A DNA stretch of 64,000 nucleotides from Anisus vortex (lineage: Eukaryota; Mollusca; Gastropoda; Planorbidae): positions 22,205,815-22,269,814 of the forward strand of contig OX421495.1 of assembly GCA_949126835.1 (NCBI GenBank). The letters run 5' to 3'. The notes under the pieces are model-generated. The model saw nothing but the letters and a program-made list of their open reading frames with translations, searched no databases and had not been told where the DNA came from. The translations under genes and the position numbers were made by a program. Position 1 is the first letter of the stretch, and each line of letters starts with the position of its first letter. Below are positions 49,901 to 60,110 of the stretch, piece by piece.

Positions 49901-50024
49901 ATCAGGGAGCTGTTACAGTTCCAACAGCTCCCACTACAAAGAAGGAAACTACTGTGGACAAAGAAGAGTAATTCCTGCATTACATCCTCATTACTTTGTT
50001 AACTCCCCTGAAGAAATTAGTTGA
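39020..50024 (+). CDS. Single-pass membrane protein gene, four coding exons
   Basis: Exons 39020-39111, 40518-40748, 48648-48768 and 49182-50024 join at GT-AG sites without frame breaks, giving 428 residues from the ATG at 39020 (ATCATGGAG, good context). An ATG at 38981 would add 13 residues, and an additional upstream exon joined through an acceptor near 38991 is possible. The product has about 84 residues before one hydrophobic helix (residues 85-106, from VIIGLVSVIF to VVVIVCV). Arg-Arg-His-Arg then marks the cytosolic side, followed by a tail of about 320 residues. The N-terminal part has Cys 20, 37, 54, 79 and 83 and an Asn-Trp-Thr glycosylation sequon at 33-35. The tail is Tyr-, Ser- and Pro-rich, with YESI (residue 244), PPMY (323-326, a PPxY WW-domain ligand) and CEFCEC. 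Third codon positions are GC-rich in all exons. I do not recognise the family. A Shisa-like adaptor is a speculative alternative. Confidence 0.8.
39112..40517 (+). other. Intron 1 of the membrane-protein gene
   Basis: 1,406 bp, AT-rich, with TATC/TATA-type simple repeats at 40215-40400. No other feature seen. Confidence 0.75.
40518..40748 (+). CDS. Coding exon 2: transmembrane segment
   Basis: Acceptor CTCCATTCAG|G and donor CGAAG|GTGAGT. The exon encodes the NWT sequon, an acidic-basic linker (IGEEEKEGG), two cysteines just outside the membrane and the 22-residue hydrophobic helix, then an Arg codon split with exon 3. This exon defines the protein as single-pass. Confidence 0.88.
41367..41519. 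repeat. Perfect 153-bp palindrome
   Basis: Two 76-bp arms (41367-41442 and 41444-41519) are exact reverse complements around a single central T at 41443. The outer ends read ACAATGGGCCGTATTGCTGC and its complement. The next outward pair (C/C) breaks the symmetry. No direct duplication is evident in the flanks. It most resembles a foldback MITE with almost no loop. A very recent inverted duplication or an assembly fold-back are alternatives. Confidence 0.95.
42505..42875. repeat. 16-bp minisatellite with 144-bp higher-order period
   Basis: Units ACGTACATATACATGC or ACGTACATATACATAC, about 23 copies. A variant block (TACTTATACATGCACG then ATATGCAT) occurs at 42656 and again at 42800, exactly 144 bp (9 units) apart. 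Frames of up to 136 codons on both strands are repeat artefacts. Confidence 0.93.
47071..47337 (+). mobile_element. SINE family 1, full-length reference copy
   Basis: The tRNA-like head is GGCTGAGCGGCAGCCCGTTC with B box GGGTTCAAATCC. The body runs through TAGTTGGGGTAAAGTAAAGG and ATCCCCTAGTATGCCG, and the 3' end is GGCCCGACGGGTACTTTACT followed by a T-run. Flanking 14-mers TACTTCTCTTCTAA (47057-47070) and TACTTCTGTTCTAA (47338-47351) differ at one base, the signature of target-primed reverse transcription. The element has no coding capacity. Confidence 0.92.
48215..48291 (+). mobile_element. Right-end remnant of hAT family A/B
   Basis: GCGTGCCAAGTTTCGCACGC followed by GTAAGTTGCCGACCACTA aligns with the right end of element A (GCGAGCCAAGTTCGGCTCGC then TAGGTTGCCGACCCCTG). 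No left end was found within this intron. Confidence 0.6.
48648..48768 (+). CDS. Coding exon 3: juxtamembrane cytosolic part
   Basis: Acceptor TTCGGCAG|G and donor CTCCAG|GTATGT. The 121 bp begin with the last base of the split Arg codon and end on a codon boundary. It encodes the basic stop-transfer region RHRAK and a segment with KYYTSCHYACAPV. Confidence 0.88.
49182..50024 (+). CDS. Last coding exon: long cytosolic tail
   Basis: Acceptor TTTCCTCAG|ACT follows directly in frame from exon 3, and the stop codon is TGA at 50022-50024. The 280 residues include many tyrosines in short contexts (TPYG, YNTYRK, SPVYESIG, YVRYNDP, PPMYMDGYY), which suggests phosphorylation- or WW-dependent partner binding. 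They also include a Cys cluster CEFCEC and a Ser-rich basic patch (RRRPSSGS). Overlapping frames at 49192-49497 are shadows. Confidence 0.9.
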   Translation, partial: TSLHGDRLETSVVPSSNNGNGHYQPGVYPQHTCQPVNYRLSHHQPPRLINTPYGQVPAHTSSLVIPQQLRYNTYRKLDGGAYSSSSISNSDRSPVYESIGDADSVRERSAHGDMSECEFCECGRDHGSEHSGYVRYNDPIILSGQGEYDKAGQPGVKVSMLAHHPPLEDPPGPCPPMYMDGYYSDKCPQTLPLRPMRAQSKKGDEFSEIKPDEVVPLNPKNNANQNECDVKSDLLRRRPSSGSCYSSNSSHYKEGNYCGQRRVIPALHPHYFVNSPEEIS

Positions 50025-50874
50025 CAGCATTTCTTAGCTTAAAAATGAACTGACCGCAAGAGCTATAACTCTGTAATATTTGCATTTGCCAAACATAGAC
50101 TACAGCACAGAATGATTATGAAATTTGTGAAAAATTGTTTGTGTACATTTTGCAATATTTTAACCTTTAAAAAAATCAATTTGGGTAATTTAAATCCATT
50201 GTTAAAACCTTGGATTGCTAGCCAGAAGATTTTGAGTTTTGATTGAGCAATACTTGCCAATCATGACCTACTGGTTATGTTGTCAAATAATGGATGAATC
50301 GAATCAAATCACCTGTTCACTTTTTTAATACCAAAAGCCATTAATGAAATCTATATGATATGGGTAGCAATAATCCAGCCGTAAAACACTGGATAATTAT
50401 TGAGTCTCTAGCAAGGTTCATACAAAGTCTGCGGAGCATATCTTGAATATAGCCACTTAAATGGATGTAAAGGTCATGTGCTAGTGTCTGAACATTTAGA
50501 TGTATTTTATAAAAAAAGTTGAAAAAATTCATTTCTGGAAGTAATAATTTAAGTAAAGAGGTTTTAAAAGACTCCATGAATGATGTAACTTTACATATTT
50601 CTTCACAATTTAATGAGTTTGTTTTTTAGTAATAAATTTGAAATTACTTGCATGCTTAAATCCTGGATTTAACTTCTAAAGATGCCAAAGAATGTGCCAG
50701 TATTTAAATCAACATGCTATTTTAATTGTACATATAAACTTTGCAACTTTTTCTTTGCATCAATGAAACCAAATATAAAATACACCATCTTTAGCCTGTC
50801 TTTAATGGGTTCAAAGTTTACACTGTTGCATACCTTGTATGGTAATGTTACGTTTTTAAAAGGATCACATAAAC

Positions 50875-51080
50875 CAGGGGTCAGCAAGCTATGGAAAGAA
50901 TGCCAGACTTGGCATGCAGAGCAAATTTCTAATGGCATGTGGAGACTCCCAAAATGAAAATCTAATTATCTTCTTCAAGAAATAGAGTGCTAGAACAAGA
51001 TGACTCTTGGGCTGTTGGCAGGATGAATGAGTTAGAGAACCTACTTAGGCACATGATTATCAAAAGGTTTCCCACCTCTG
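50875..51080. mobile_element. hAT MITE, 206 bp, with perfect target duplication
   Basis: Begins CAGGGGTCAGCAAGC and ends GGTTTCCCACCTCTG. The octamer ACATAAAC is repeated exactly on both sides (50867-50874, 51081-51088). Subterminal GCCAGACTTGGCATGCAGAG resembles the MITE at 25595. It lies about 850 bp past the stop codon and so probably within the transcribed 3' region. Confidence 0.88.
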
Positions 51081-51188
51081 ACATAAACAAAATATTCTAT
51101 AAGAATGTAATTAAAATAGGATCATTATATATTAAAACTAATTGATCGAGCATAGTCAATTTTCCATTCATTTGGATCAATAAAGCAA

Positions 51189-51221
51189 TCTTATCTTATC
51201 TTATCTTATCTTATCTTATAG
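51189..51221. repeat. (CTTAT)n after an AATAAAG
   Basis: AATAAAGCAAT is followed by six CTTAT units. This could be the 3' tail of a retrotransposed copy or a simple repeat beside a polyadenylation hexamer. Confidence 0.6.
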
Positions 51222-52792
51222 ATGTCTAGATCTAAATCTCCAAATTTAACTATAGTTTTATTGTTTCAATTCAAGCTATATTCCCTAATACGGTTTTGGT
51301 TTGTGAAAATCATAGAGAAGTTGGGTAGAAAGTATTCATTACAGAAATTAAAGTAATGACAAACTATTATTGATAGCCAGTTATGTATTTATTTACTATA
51401 TACATATAGAGTAGAGGTCTACAAGCCTACTGTTAGGAAACGTCCTATTTTGTGGTTTATTTTCTGATGTGGGCCCAAAATATACAACATTCCCATTTAA
51501 CATTTGCAATATGCACATACAAAGCAATCTAATAGTTAATACTACTTAAAGGTACATTTTCATATTCAGCAGAGACATGGCCAGAAGTGCTAGGTTGGGG
51601 CGGGGGGGGCATAAAGTGTAAAATAGGGTGAGGAAGGGTGGCAAGGGAGGGGGGATGAATGATATAAAGTGGAGGAAGGGGGAAAAAGTGCTTGTTAAAA
51701 TAAAAAAAGGTGGTGGAATAGCGGGCAAATTCTGCATTAGTTTGACAATTTTATCCTCGACAATGGAACAACTTATTATTTAACTTATTATTTAATATAA
51801 TTCTCTGACTATGCCTACATATTAATTGAGAGTTTCTTTTTCTGACATTTAAATATCACAATCACTTTTAGGCCTAGTCATCAGTTCATTAATTTTAATG
51901 CACACATTTTAAATTAAGTACATTTTAATATGGTTGTAAAAGAAAAAGAAATCTACATAAACATTATACAATCAGAAAAAGAGTATTCTGAACAATACTT
52001 TACTATCAAACTATGGGCTTATGTATATACAATATGTATTATATATTCTAAAGCCTATAATCACTGTACCATATAATTTTGTTGACTGTTTTATTTTCTC
52101 ACTTTAATGACGATTTGTTTTAATAAAGAACTAATAATGAAAAAAATATTTTAAGTGAACTTATATTTACAGTAATGGTGAAATACTGTATTTCAAATTA
52201 TTGATTTCAAAATGAATAATACACAATAATTGTCTGTTTAGAAGGAGCATCTGTAATGTATAAGATAAGACGTAATAAATACATCATTTTTAAGTCACTT
52301 GTGAACAGTGTATGTTGATATTTTTTTTTTATCTTTGGGTAATCAATTTTTTTAACATGTATTAAAAAGTAAACAATTAATGGAAATTTTTTATTAATCG
52401 AATTGGATCAGTATTAAATTGATTATTTTACTGGTATTAAACCATACAGATGCTTGAGTTTTCATTTAGATTTGTCCATTTTTACATTTGGAGGATTTTT
52501 TTTTTCAACTACTGTAGAAGTTACTAGAAGCTGTCACTTAATAATGCACAATTTATTTAGTTTTTTTGTTAAAAATTGTACATTAACATTTTAAATAAAA
52601 AACATCAATTTCTTTTTTTTAATTTAGTTGTTCTGTTCCAATAAATAGATAATACACTTTAAATTCATATAATATGTTGCAATTATATATCTAAATCCTT
52701 CACTTTACTCAAGAACTGAAGGGCCTATAACATGAATTTTATTATATGGCTTAACTTCATCTGCTGTGTTTTTTTTTTCTTTTCTTTTGCAG

Positions 52793-52950
52793 CATGGAAG
52801 AATCTAGTTTAAGATAAATGTATGCCTTTAATAATTACTATGCCACCAGCAATAAGATTTGTCCTTTCTTATTCATTTAAGTTAAAATTATTATACTTAG
52901 TTATTTTAATCATCAATTTTTTTGTAATAAACAGCAGTTCTTTGTTATTG
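52793..52950 (+). other. Possible alternative terminal exon
   Basis: An excellent acceptor (TTTTCTTTTCTTTTGCAG) ends at 52792. Joining exon 3 (which ends on a codon boundary) to 52793 would add His-Gly-Arg-Ile and a stop, giving a form with a very short tail. An AATAAA lies at 52926-52931. No transcript evidence is available. Confidence 0.3.
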
Positions 52951-53188
52951 GTATTCATGTGTTGGTCAATAATTTAAATGCATTTGCTTATTTACTTTGT
53001 GTCCATATTCTGTTGCCTTAGACTACTGCAAATAAACAAAGCAAATATGGTGCATTTTTCTTTCTGACAAGCATTTTTTTATATTATGAATATAATTATT
53101 GTTTTTGCCGTTCAGTGAACATAACAATTTTTGTTTGTTTTTATTCTCTTTATTATATTTTATGAACATCTGAACTGAATGTTGTTTT

Positions 53189-53459
53189 CATAGATGAAAT
53201 TCATAATAATAATAATAGTCTCTTCTGACTGCTATTCAAATTTAGAAGCTTTTTTAAACATGTATATCGTACAGTTCATAGATGAAATTCATAATAATAA
53301 TAATAATAGTCTCTTCTGACTGCTATTCAAATTTAGAAGCTTTTTTAAACATGTATATCGTACAGTTCATAGATGAAATTTATAATAATAATAATAATAG
53401 TCTCTTCTGACTGCTATTCAAATTTAGAAGCTTTTTTAAACATGTATATCGTACAGTTC
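53189..53459. repeat. 88-91-bp tandem repeat, 3 copies
   Basis: CATAGATGAAATT starts at 53189, 53277 and 53368. Copies are almost identical and differ mainly in the number of AAT triplets, so the duplication is recent. Confidence 0.95.
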
Positions 53460-53900
53460 TAGCCTATAATAGCACAATCTAGAAACGTTTGACAGCTTCA
53501 ATTTTATGGATAGCAGGTCTTACTTAGCAGCTGCTTCCATTGCCAGTGACATTTTGTAGGTAATAGAGGTTTGACAGCTGATCATTAAAAAAATTCACTA
53601 GAGTAATCTGTTACAATGGTGAATTATTTATCAATATTATGTCGTCTACAAGCTTCTGTTTTTCATAGTACATAAACTTCATGGACACCCTAACATTATG
53701 GTATGTTGAACTTAGCTGAAGAGGTTTAGCTTATATAAAAAGAAGCCATGTATTCCTTGCCCTAGACATGACAATGTCAAATGAACATTCATTTTGTTTT
53801 GTTTTTATTTACACACACAATATTGAACATGTAAATGTACCATTTAACTTGATGAACACTTGTATTAAATCAATGTACATATATATGTAAATATTTAATG

Positions 53901-53932
53901 AATAAATAAACAAAAATAAAAAGTGTGTTAAT
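53901..53932 (+). terminator. Candidate distal polyadenylation signal
   Basis: Three overlapping or adjacent AATAAA hexamers followed by GTGTGTTAATTTT, a GU-rich downstream element. Plausible end of the membrane-protein transcript about 3.9 kb after its stop codon. Confidence 0.35.
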
Positions 53933-54223
53933 TTTATATGTCCAGCCGCACCTAAATAGAAATTAATATTTTCTATCAAGATATTTGTTGGAAAATTGCT
54001 TTTAAATTCCTAATCATCTCAATGTTTTATTGTTTACAATTTAAAAATTCCTGAACCCACCTTATTAGCGATAATGACAATTTTATTTGTTTGAGAAATA
54101 AATGTTGGAACAATTGATTCAAATATTTGTTTAACATAATTTTTTTCGTTTGTTGGGAAGATTCTTTTAGAAATTATAAACTTAGTCAATGGTGAAAACT
54201 ATGATTGAGAAATGTTTTAATTA

Positions 54224-54612
54224 TTGGGTTGAATGATATGACAATGTTCTGGTTGAAGGATATGACAATGTTCTGTTTGAATGAAATGACAATGTTCTGT
54301 TTGAATGATATGACAATGTTCTGTTTGAATGATATGACAATGTTCTGTTTGAATGATATGACAATGTTCTGTTTGAATGATATGACAATGTTCTGTTTGA
54401 ATGATATGACAATGTTCTGTTTGAATGATATGACAATGTTCTGTTTGAATGATATGACAATGTTCTGTTTGAATGATATGACAATGTTCTGTTTGAATGA
54501 TATGACAATGTTCTGTTTGAATGATATGACAATGTTCTGTTTGAATGATATGACAATGTTCTATTTGAATGATATGACAATGTTCTGTTTGAATGACATG
54601 ATACTGTTCTGG
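54224..54612. repeat. 24-bp tandem array, about 16 copies
   Basis: The unit TGACAATGTTCTGTTTGAAT plus GATA is 24 bp, a multiple of three. Each frame therefore stays open and yields an 8-residue periodic peptide on both strands (150-158 codons). Near-identity of the units and lack of a gene context argue for a satellite rather than a gene. Confidence 0.92.
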
Positions 54613-55123
54613 TTTAATGATAATAATATGAACAATACTGTTACAATTAAATTTTAATATACAAACACATATTATGTTGATAATCACTGACATTCTTGTA
54701 TTGTCTTGAATAATCTGATTTTGACAACTTTGTTGAATTTACTCCGTGTCTCATAAACCACATGATTTTATGTCAATTTCATATCACATATATAATAATA
54801 TATGAAATAATTAAACATAATGGTTTAAGAAGCTTTGTTCTGTTATTTTTGTCTTTTCTAGTTTTTGTTATACTCTCATGGTTTTATCATTATACCAGTG
54901 GTTCCCAGCCTGTGAAGTAAGGACACCTGGTGATGTGCAGGGTACAAATTGACTGTGAGCAAAAATGACTTTGAAAAAAGTGGACTACACCGAAAAAGGA
55001 TTTATAATGGTGGAGGACTAGAAAAAAATTAAACTAATTAAGATGGCTAGGGGAAAGACAAAATGATGGGAAACTCTGTATTAGGACAGCTGAATTTTTA
55101 AAAGTATAAATATACTTAATAAT
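54613..55123. other. Non-coding stretch with one hAT left end
   Basis: CAGTGGTTCCCAGCCTGTG at 54896 matches the usual hAT terminus, but no right end is found before the retrotransposon tails begin, so the element is truncated. Nothing else recognised. Confidence 0.5.
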
Positions 55124-55739
55124 AATAATAGTGCTTGTATAGCGCAAATAATAATAATAATAACGGTGCTTATATAGCGCATATCCCGTTGGTGACAGTT
55201 CTATGCGCAGACGACAGTTACAGAATACAGACAGACAACGAAATATATAGTAATACGCTAATTCTGCTGACGAAATAGGTGAGTCTTCATCCGGCTCCTG
55301 AAGGTGTCATAGCTAGGGCTCTGGCGAAGCTGTAGTGGGAGGTGATTCCAAGCGGACGGTCCTGCGTAGGAAAATGAACGTTCGCCAGCGGACACTAGCC
55401 TCACACGAGGGATCCGCAGACAATGTACAGTTTGACGAAAACATATGTGCACGCAAATACCGCTACTGGAATATGTGAGTCTTCAGTTGTCTCCTGAAGG
55501 TGTCAAAGCAAGGGCTCTGGCGAAGCTGTAGTGTTAGGTGATTCCAGGTGGACGGTCACGCGTAGGAGAATGCATGTTGACCAGCGGACATTAGCTTCGC
55601 ACAAGGGATCCGAAGAGTCATCACGCCAGAAGCCGATCGAAGTGGAGGGGATTGTGTGTAGAGGTCAAGACAGGAGCGAAGGTAATCCGGGGCAGAGTCA
55701 TTCAGGCAAGTGGAAGCAGAGAGAAGCCAGCTTATATAC
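55124..55739 (-). pseudogene. Non-LTR retrotransposon 3' ends (reverse transcriptase C-terminus)
   Basis: On the minus strand two fragments encode the typical C-terminal tail of LINE reverse transcriptase. One (55556-55741) has CLNDSAPDYLRSCL and LMSAGQHAFSYA; the other (55258-55452) has GERSFSYAGPSAWNHLPLQL and RMKTHLF. They lie head to tail with landmark GTGAGTCTTC at 55279 and 55475 (196 bp apart). The 3' UTR ends in TTATTATT tails at 55145-55165, and a second tail lies at 55124-55140. Frames are interrupted by stops and only the extreme C-terminus remains. A matching 3' end sits at 22120-22265. Confidence 0.82.
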
Positions 55740-55982
55740 ATGTAGTGCAGTGGTTCTTAACCTTTTGAAGTCGGGGAGCACTTTTGATAATGAAAAAAAT
55801 TTGGGGAGCACCAAAATCAAGGAGTAAAAAAAAAAACAAATACACATACGTACGACTTTTATTGAAAATAAAAGACATAAGACTTTAAAATTATAACATA
55901 ACAAACACATTTTTAATAAACATAAATTTAATAAGTAAAAAAATAACATTGAGCAAAATTTAATTCAGAGAAATAAAAAGAT

Positions 55983-58116
55983 TTAATATGAAACCTGAGC
56001 TTGACGGTTTTTACAAATTTCAGTGTTATTAGGCCTAATTTTAGAAATAGCTTCACCAGTTTCTGTGGCTACGGCATACTAGGTGATTGTGTGGCCATCA
56101 CTATGCACAGCAGCCTTTACTTTACCCCAACTAAGGTCAGGTACTAAGGACTCAGGGACACCCTCCGGACCCGGGAAAAAATCCTAGCCTGCACCATGAT
56201 TCGAACCCGGGACCTTCGGCTCGCCAGTCGAACGCGCTGCCGCTCGGCTACCGTACCCCAACTGGTGAACGCTGCTTCATCGGACCTATGGATCATCTCG
56301 GTCCGACGGGTACTTTACTTACTTAGAAATAGCTACCCTCAATTCTTCATCCAAATTAGTAAGTGTTGCTCGTTTTTTAGTTTTTATGTTGGTGACTATC
56401 GAGAAACCGAGTTCACACAAATATGATGTTGAAAATTGCAACAAGATTTTAAGTGCCTTCATGGAGAGAGAATTCTTCTTGCACAAAGATCCAAAATTCC
56501 TCCTGAACCATTTCGGAAAATTTTATTTTAAGTGTACGATCCGATGATAGGTTGATTAATTCTCTTCTTCTTGGTATGACAACTTACTATTTGATGTATC
56601 AACCGTGGCAAAGAGATTACGTATCCAGTCATATGTTTCTACGTTTTTTGATGGAAAATAAAATTCAATCTTTTCTTCTAATAAAGTTAAATGCTCTGTT
56701 ACTGCTGAAATAATTTCGTCGGTAGTGTTATCATTAAGAGAAGGAAAGATATCTACTTTCTTTTTCTCCAACAAACGATTTTTCAAAAAAATTACTTTTT
56801 TACTTTTTGTCGGTCGATGTTAAAAAAATTTCTTTTCTTCCTTGAAACAATTTAAATAATAAAAAATATGAGCTAAATATGCCAATTTAGCACACCAAAT
56901 GTCATTTTGAAGATATTCCACAAAATCATCCATATTTTCATTTTGGAAAAAGGTCATCAATTCATCCTTCAGTTCTAAGAAACGACGTAACACTTTTCCT
57001 CTGGATAACCATCTCACTTCATAATGCAAAAGCAAAGATTCGTACTTGGCTTTCATAGAGATGCAAAGATTTTTAAAGACGCGTATTTTCAAAGGTCTCG
57101 ATTTTATGAAGTTTACCATATTTACAACTTTGTCTAGCACAGGTTTTAATGCTACTGGTAATGTTTTGGACACCAGAGATTCTCTGTGCAAAAAACAGTG
57201 AGTAGTTTCTTTTCTTGGCGAGAGTCACAAACCCTTTTAATGAGCCTACCATTGATGGAGCACGTCCGTACAAATTCCCACACACAACTCCCATGATATT
57301 TTGAATTGTTCGAAATAGGAAGAAATAGAATCAAAGACATCTTGTCCTGTCGAACGTTCGGTAAGCTCAAGACAGCATAGAAATTGATTCACTATTTCGT
57401 TTTCATGAATGAAACGAACAAACCCTAGTAAATGAGTTTTTCCACTTATGTCAGTGGACTCGTCAATTTGAAGAGCAAAATGCCGTTTGGAAAGCTTATC
57501 GGCAACTGTTTTCTCGATATCATCCGACATATTTTTAATTATATTTTTATTGTATCATTTGAACGAGGAATTTTCATTATTTCCTTTGTTGCTTCATCGC
57601 CAAACATAATTTTAACCATTTTCAACATACAGGTATAATTAAACACTCTGCTATAGTATGTGGTTTTAACTGAACAGCAATCATTTCAGCAACCTTATAT
57701 GACGCTAATTGTGCCTTATCGGAAATTTTCACAGTTTTTTCAAAATATTTTACTTGTTTAGCTTGCGTATCTAACAATCGTTTGAAATAATCTTTAGTTT
57801 TTGTAGCAAGGTTGGCGTGATTTGTAGAAAAGTGACGTTTCAACTTGGTAGGAACCATCGCGCTGTTGGATAATTTTTCTCCACATACAATACATTGTGG
57901 AATGTGATATTCTTCCTCACAAATGTACGTAAATCCAAAACTTAAATATTCTTCAGAATACTGTCGATTAATTTTTCTTCTTTTAATTCTACCGTTTGTA
58001 TCAGACACAATATGTGCAGCAAGAGCATTACTACCACTTCCACTTGTACTCGGTCCATTTTTAGTATTTTGTTCTTCCGAATCATGCGCTTTTCGTTTGA
58101 TAAGAAATTTGTCCAT
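55983..58116 (-). pseudogene. hAT transposase, Buster/ZBED5-SCAND3-like, broken
   Basis: Read from the ATG at 58116. A BED-type zinc finger comes first (QCIVCGEKL then KLKRHFSTNH, the C2H2 ligands). The catalytic-domain block ALQIDESTDISGKTHLLGFV follows near 57450, then LLHYEVRWLSRGKVLRRFLE near 57000. The C-terminal dimerisation segment (LLQFSTSYLCELGFS) lies near 56420, and the last codons end at TAA 55983-55985. Frame shifts occur near 57622, 57540, 57265 and 56450, and there is an in-frame stop near 56820. A SINE sits in the final codons, after VAIS. The parts match the family order, so the gene was once complete and is now inactive. Confidence 0.9.
56053..56322. mobile_element. SINE family 1 with 5' inversion, nested in hAT
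   Basis: Flanked by a perfect 12-bp duplication TTAGAAATAGCT (56041-56052, 56323-56334). The first about 206 bp are the reverse complement of the SINE 5' part, including the tRNA-like head GCCGAGCGGCAGCGCG and B box GGGTTCGAATC. The last about 60 bp (from AACTGGTGAACGCTG to TACTTTACTT) are its 3' end in sense orientation. About 10 bp (AACTGGTGAA) are present in both parts. It interrupts the transposase pseudogene. Confidence 0.9.
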
Positions 58117-58924
58117 TATGGGGTATTACTGTAAAAACCAAAAATGAATTGAGAATTAATAATACTTTTTTAACATTATGATCCGAACTTAACGTAAGTG
58201 AGTGAACATTAAATTTTTAGTTTCATAATTTCGCGGAGCACTTGCAACTACCTCGCGGAGCACCAGTGCTCCGCGGAGCACCGGTTAAGAACCACTGATG
58301 TAGTGCATAATGTTTTATTTTTTGTTGTGATTGGGTGGTTATAGCTTGTCTACTCTAGATCAGGGGTCGGCAACCTAAGGCACGCGTGCCAAACTAGGCA
58401 CGCAGTACGATTTCAGGTGGCACGCGAGGGACCTCTAAGACTATTTTTTAATGCAAGTGAAAACGACGTATGTCTGCATAATTAATAGCTGCTGCGTGGT
58501 TAACTATATGGGAATCACACTGGACGTTGCCTGTTTTAGTTAAGGAATGTTTTTCCTCAAAGCTCTCATAATTGAACTTGCGATCTATGATTGACTCTAT
58601 TGTGTAGACTGTAGATAGGCAATTTTATTGTTTCTAAAGTCTCTTTTAGAAGAAAATGATGCGGGTATACAGGGCCGGATTTAGACTTGATGGGGCCCTA
58701 AGCTATTTGAGATATGGGGCCCTTTATAAGTCCAGAATTATATGTTAGTGCAAAATATGATTTTCGGATACATAGAGGGTTAAAATGAAATACAATTAAG
58801 AAGTATTACCTATAGTTAGTGAAATAATACATTTTTTTTACATTTTTATTCATTCATAACAAACTTAACACACTTAAAATCGCTTCTACATTTGGGAATG
58901 CTGATTGGACACGATCAATAAATA

Positions 58925-60110
58925 CTACCCTGAACCATAGGCTTGACTATGTCTAAGATATTGATGAAAATTCTTGACTTCTCCAACAAGATTCATTTCC
59001 ACATCTTCAGGGTATGTTTGGCATAAAGCACTAATTCCTTCACGAATCTCTTCTTCCGTAGCTTCTAATTTGGTTAAGAATGAAAACTTTTTCGCAGCAT
59101 CATTGTATACTGAGGCCCTCTGTGCCCGACTTGACTCTAATGCATCCATCACTGGTATAAATATTTTGATTCTGAACTTGTCTCTTGGCTCAATGTTCTC
59201 TAAAGCATCATTTTCATCATCGTTGATACGCCTTCTTCTATATCTGCTTTTCTTGTAATCAACATCAGACAATTTTTCCTTTGCTTTCCTTTTCAAAATG
59301 ATCAAACATATCCCTGGAACCTTTAACAAAATCCGCAAGTGAAGCGTATAATTTCCTACATATTTCTAGACTAATTTGGGGGTCTTGCACTGATTGACTA
59401 GTCTTGTGAAATTCATCCAGCAAGTAACTACACAAATATAACATTACCATACATTCAAACTCCTCCATTTTATTCAAAATGTTTATGGCTTGATTTCTTG
59501 TTTCGCCTTTCTCTGTAATGCAGCAATTATTTCATCATAACTATCAAGTAAGCTCATTGCACTTGTGGCCATTGAATGTGCTTCCCATCTAGTCTTTGAC
59601 AAAGACTTTGGAAATTTTCAATCATCTTTGAAGAATGTCAACAGTAACTGCCCATCTATGTGTAGATGATGAAAAAATAAATATATTTCTTGAAAAATTC
59701 CCCAAAAGTTTATTGCTGTTCTACCAACAAGATTCAGGGATTGACCAAAACATTGAATATACATAGCATACTTGTTAATCTTCAATATTATTTCTTGCAT
59801 TCCCTTGTATTTGCCAGACATATTGGCATCATTATCATATGACTGGCCTCGACACTTACTAAAATCTTTTTTGCATTCACTTGTAAGGTAGTTGTGCACC
59901 ATCTTAGACATACTTTCCCCTTTGTGGCAACCTATCTCAGGGAAAGTTAGAAAACGTTCAATAGGGACCCCATCATCTGGTGAAACATACCTCTCAATAA
60001 TTTGAATAACAGTGGGCTGATCAATATGGGCCGGTCTGGAGTGGAATCTACAGAGAGACTGAAGTACCCTGTAGTTCTTAAATCATCTTTATACTTAAGC
60101 CGTTAAATGT
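58925..60110 (-). pseudogene. hAT transposase remnant, ZMYM1-like (DUF4371)
   Basis: In minus-strand order: YFSLSVDSTPD (60060 region), GVPIERFLTFPEIG and KGESMSKMVHNYL. Then CRGQSYDNDANMSGKYKGMQ (near 59830) and IQCFGQSLNLVG (near 59740) follow, the hallmark blocks of this transposase group. A C-terminal part ends at 58925. Several frame shifts and stops separate the pieces, and the N-terminal zinc-finger region is absent. The element could not mobilise itself. Confidence 0.88.

Larger units (their letters stand above)
50025..54200 (+). other. 3' UTR and downstream DNA of the membrane-protein gene
   Basis: AT-rich with no other coding frame. AATAAA hexamers occur at 51179, 52926, 53901, 53905 and 53915. 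Those at 53901-53920 are followed by GTGTGTT and make the best distal polyadenylation site. The transcript end cannot be fixed from sequence alone. Confidence 0.45.
55748..58297 (-). mobile_element. Buster-like hAT transposon, 2.55 kb
   Basis: Perfect 15-bp terminal inverted repeats CAGTGGTTCTTAACC, with a perfect octamer duplication ATGTAGTG (55740-55747, 58298-58305). Subterminal GGGAGCAC/CGGAGCACC blocks are repeated near both ends. It carries a degenerate transposase on the minus strand and a nested SINE. Confidence 0.95.

Noticed and set aside
54205..54693. 150- and 158-codon periodic frames
   Set aside because: The 24-bp unit is divisible by three, so frames persist on both strands. 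There is no start context, splice site or known repeat protein.
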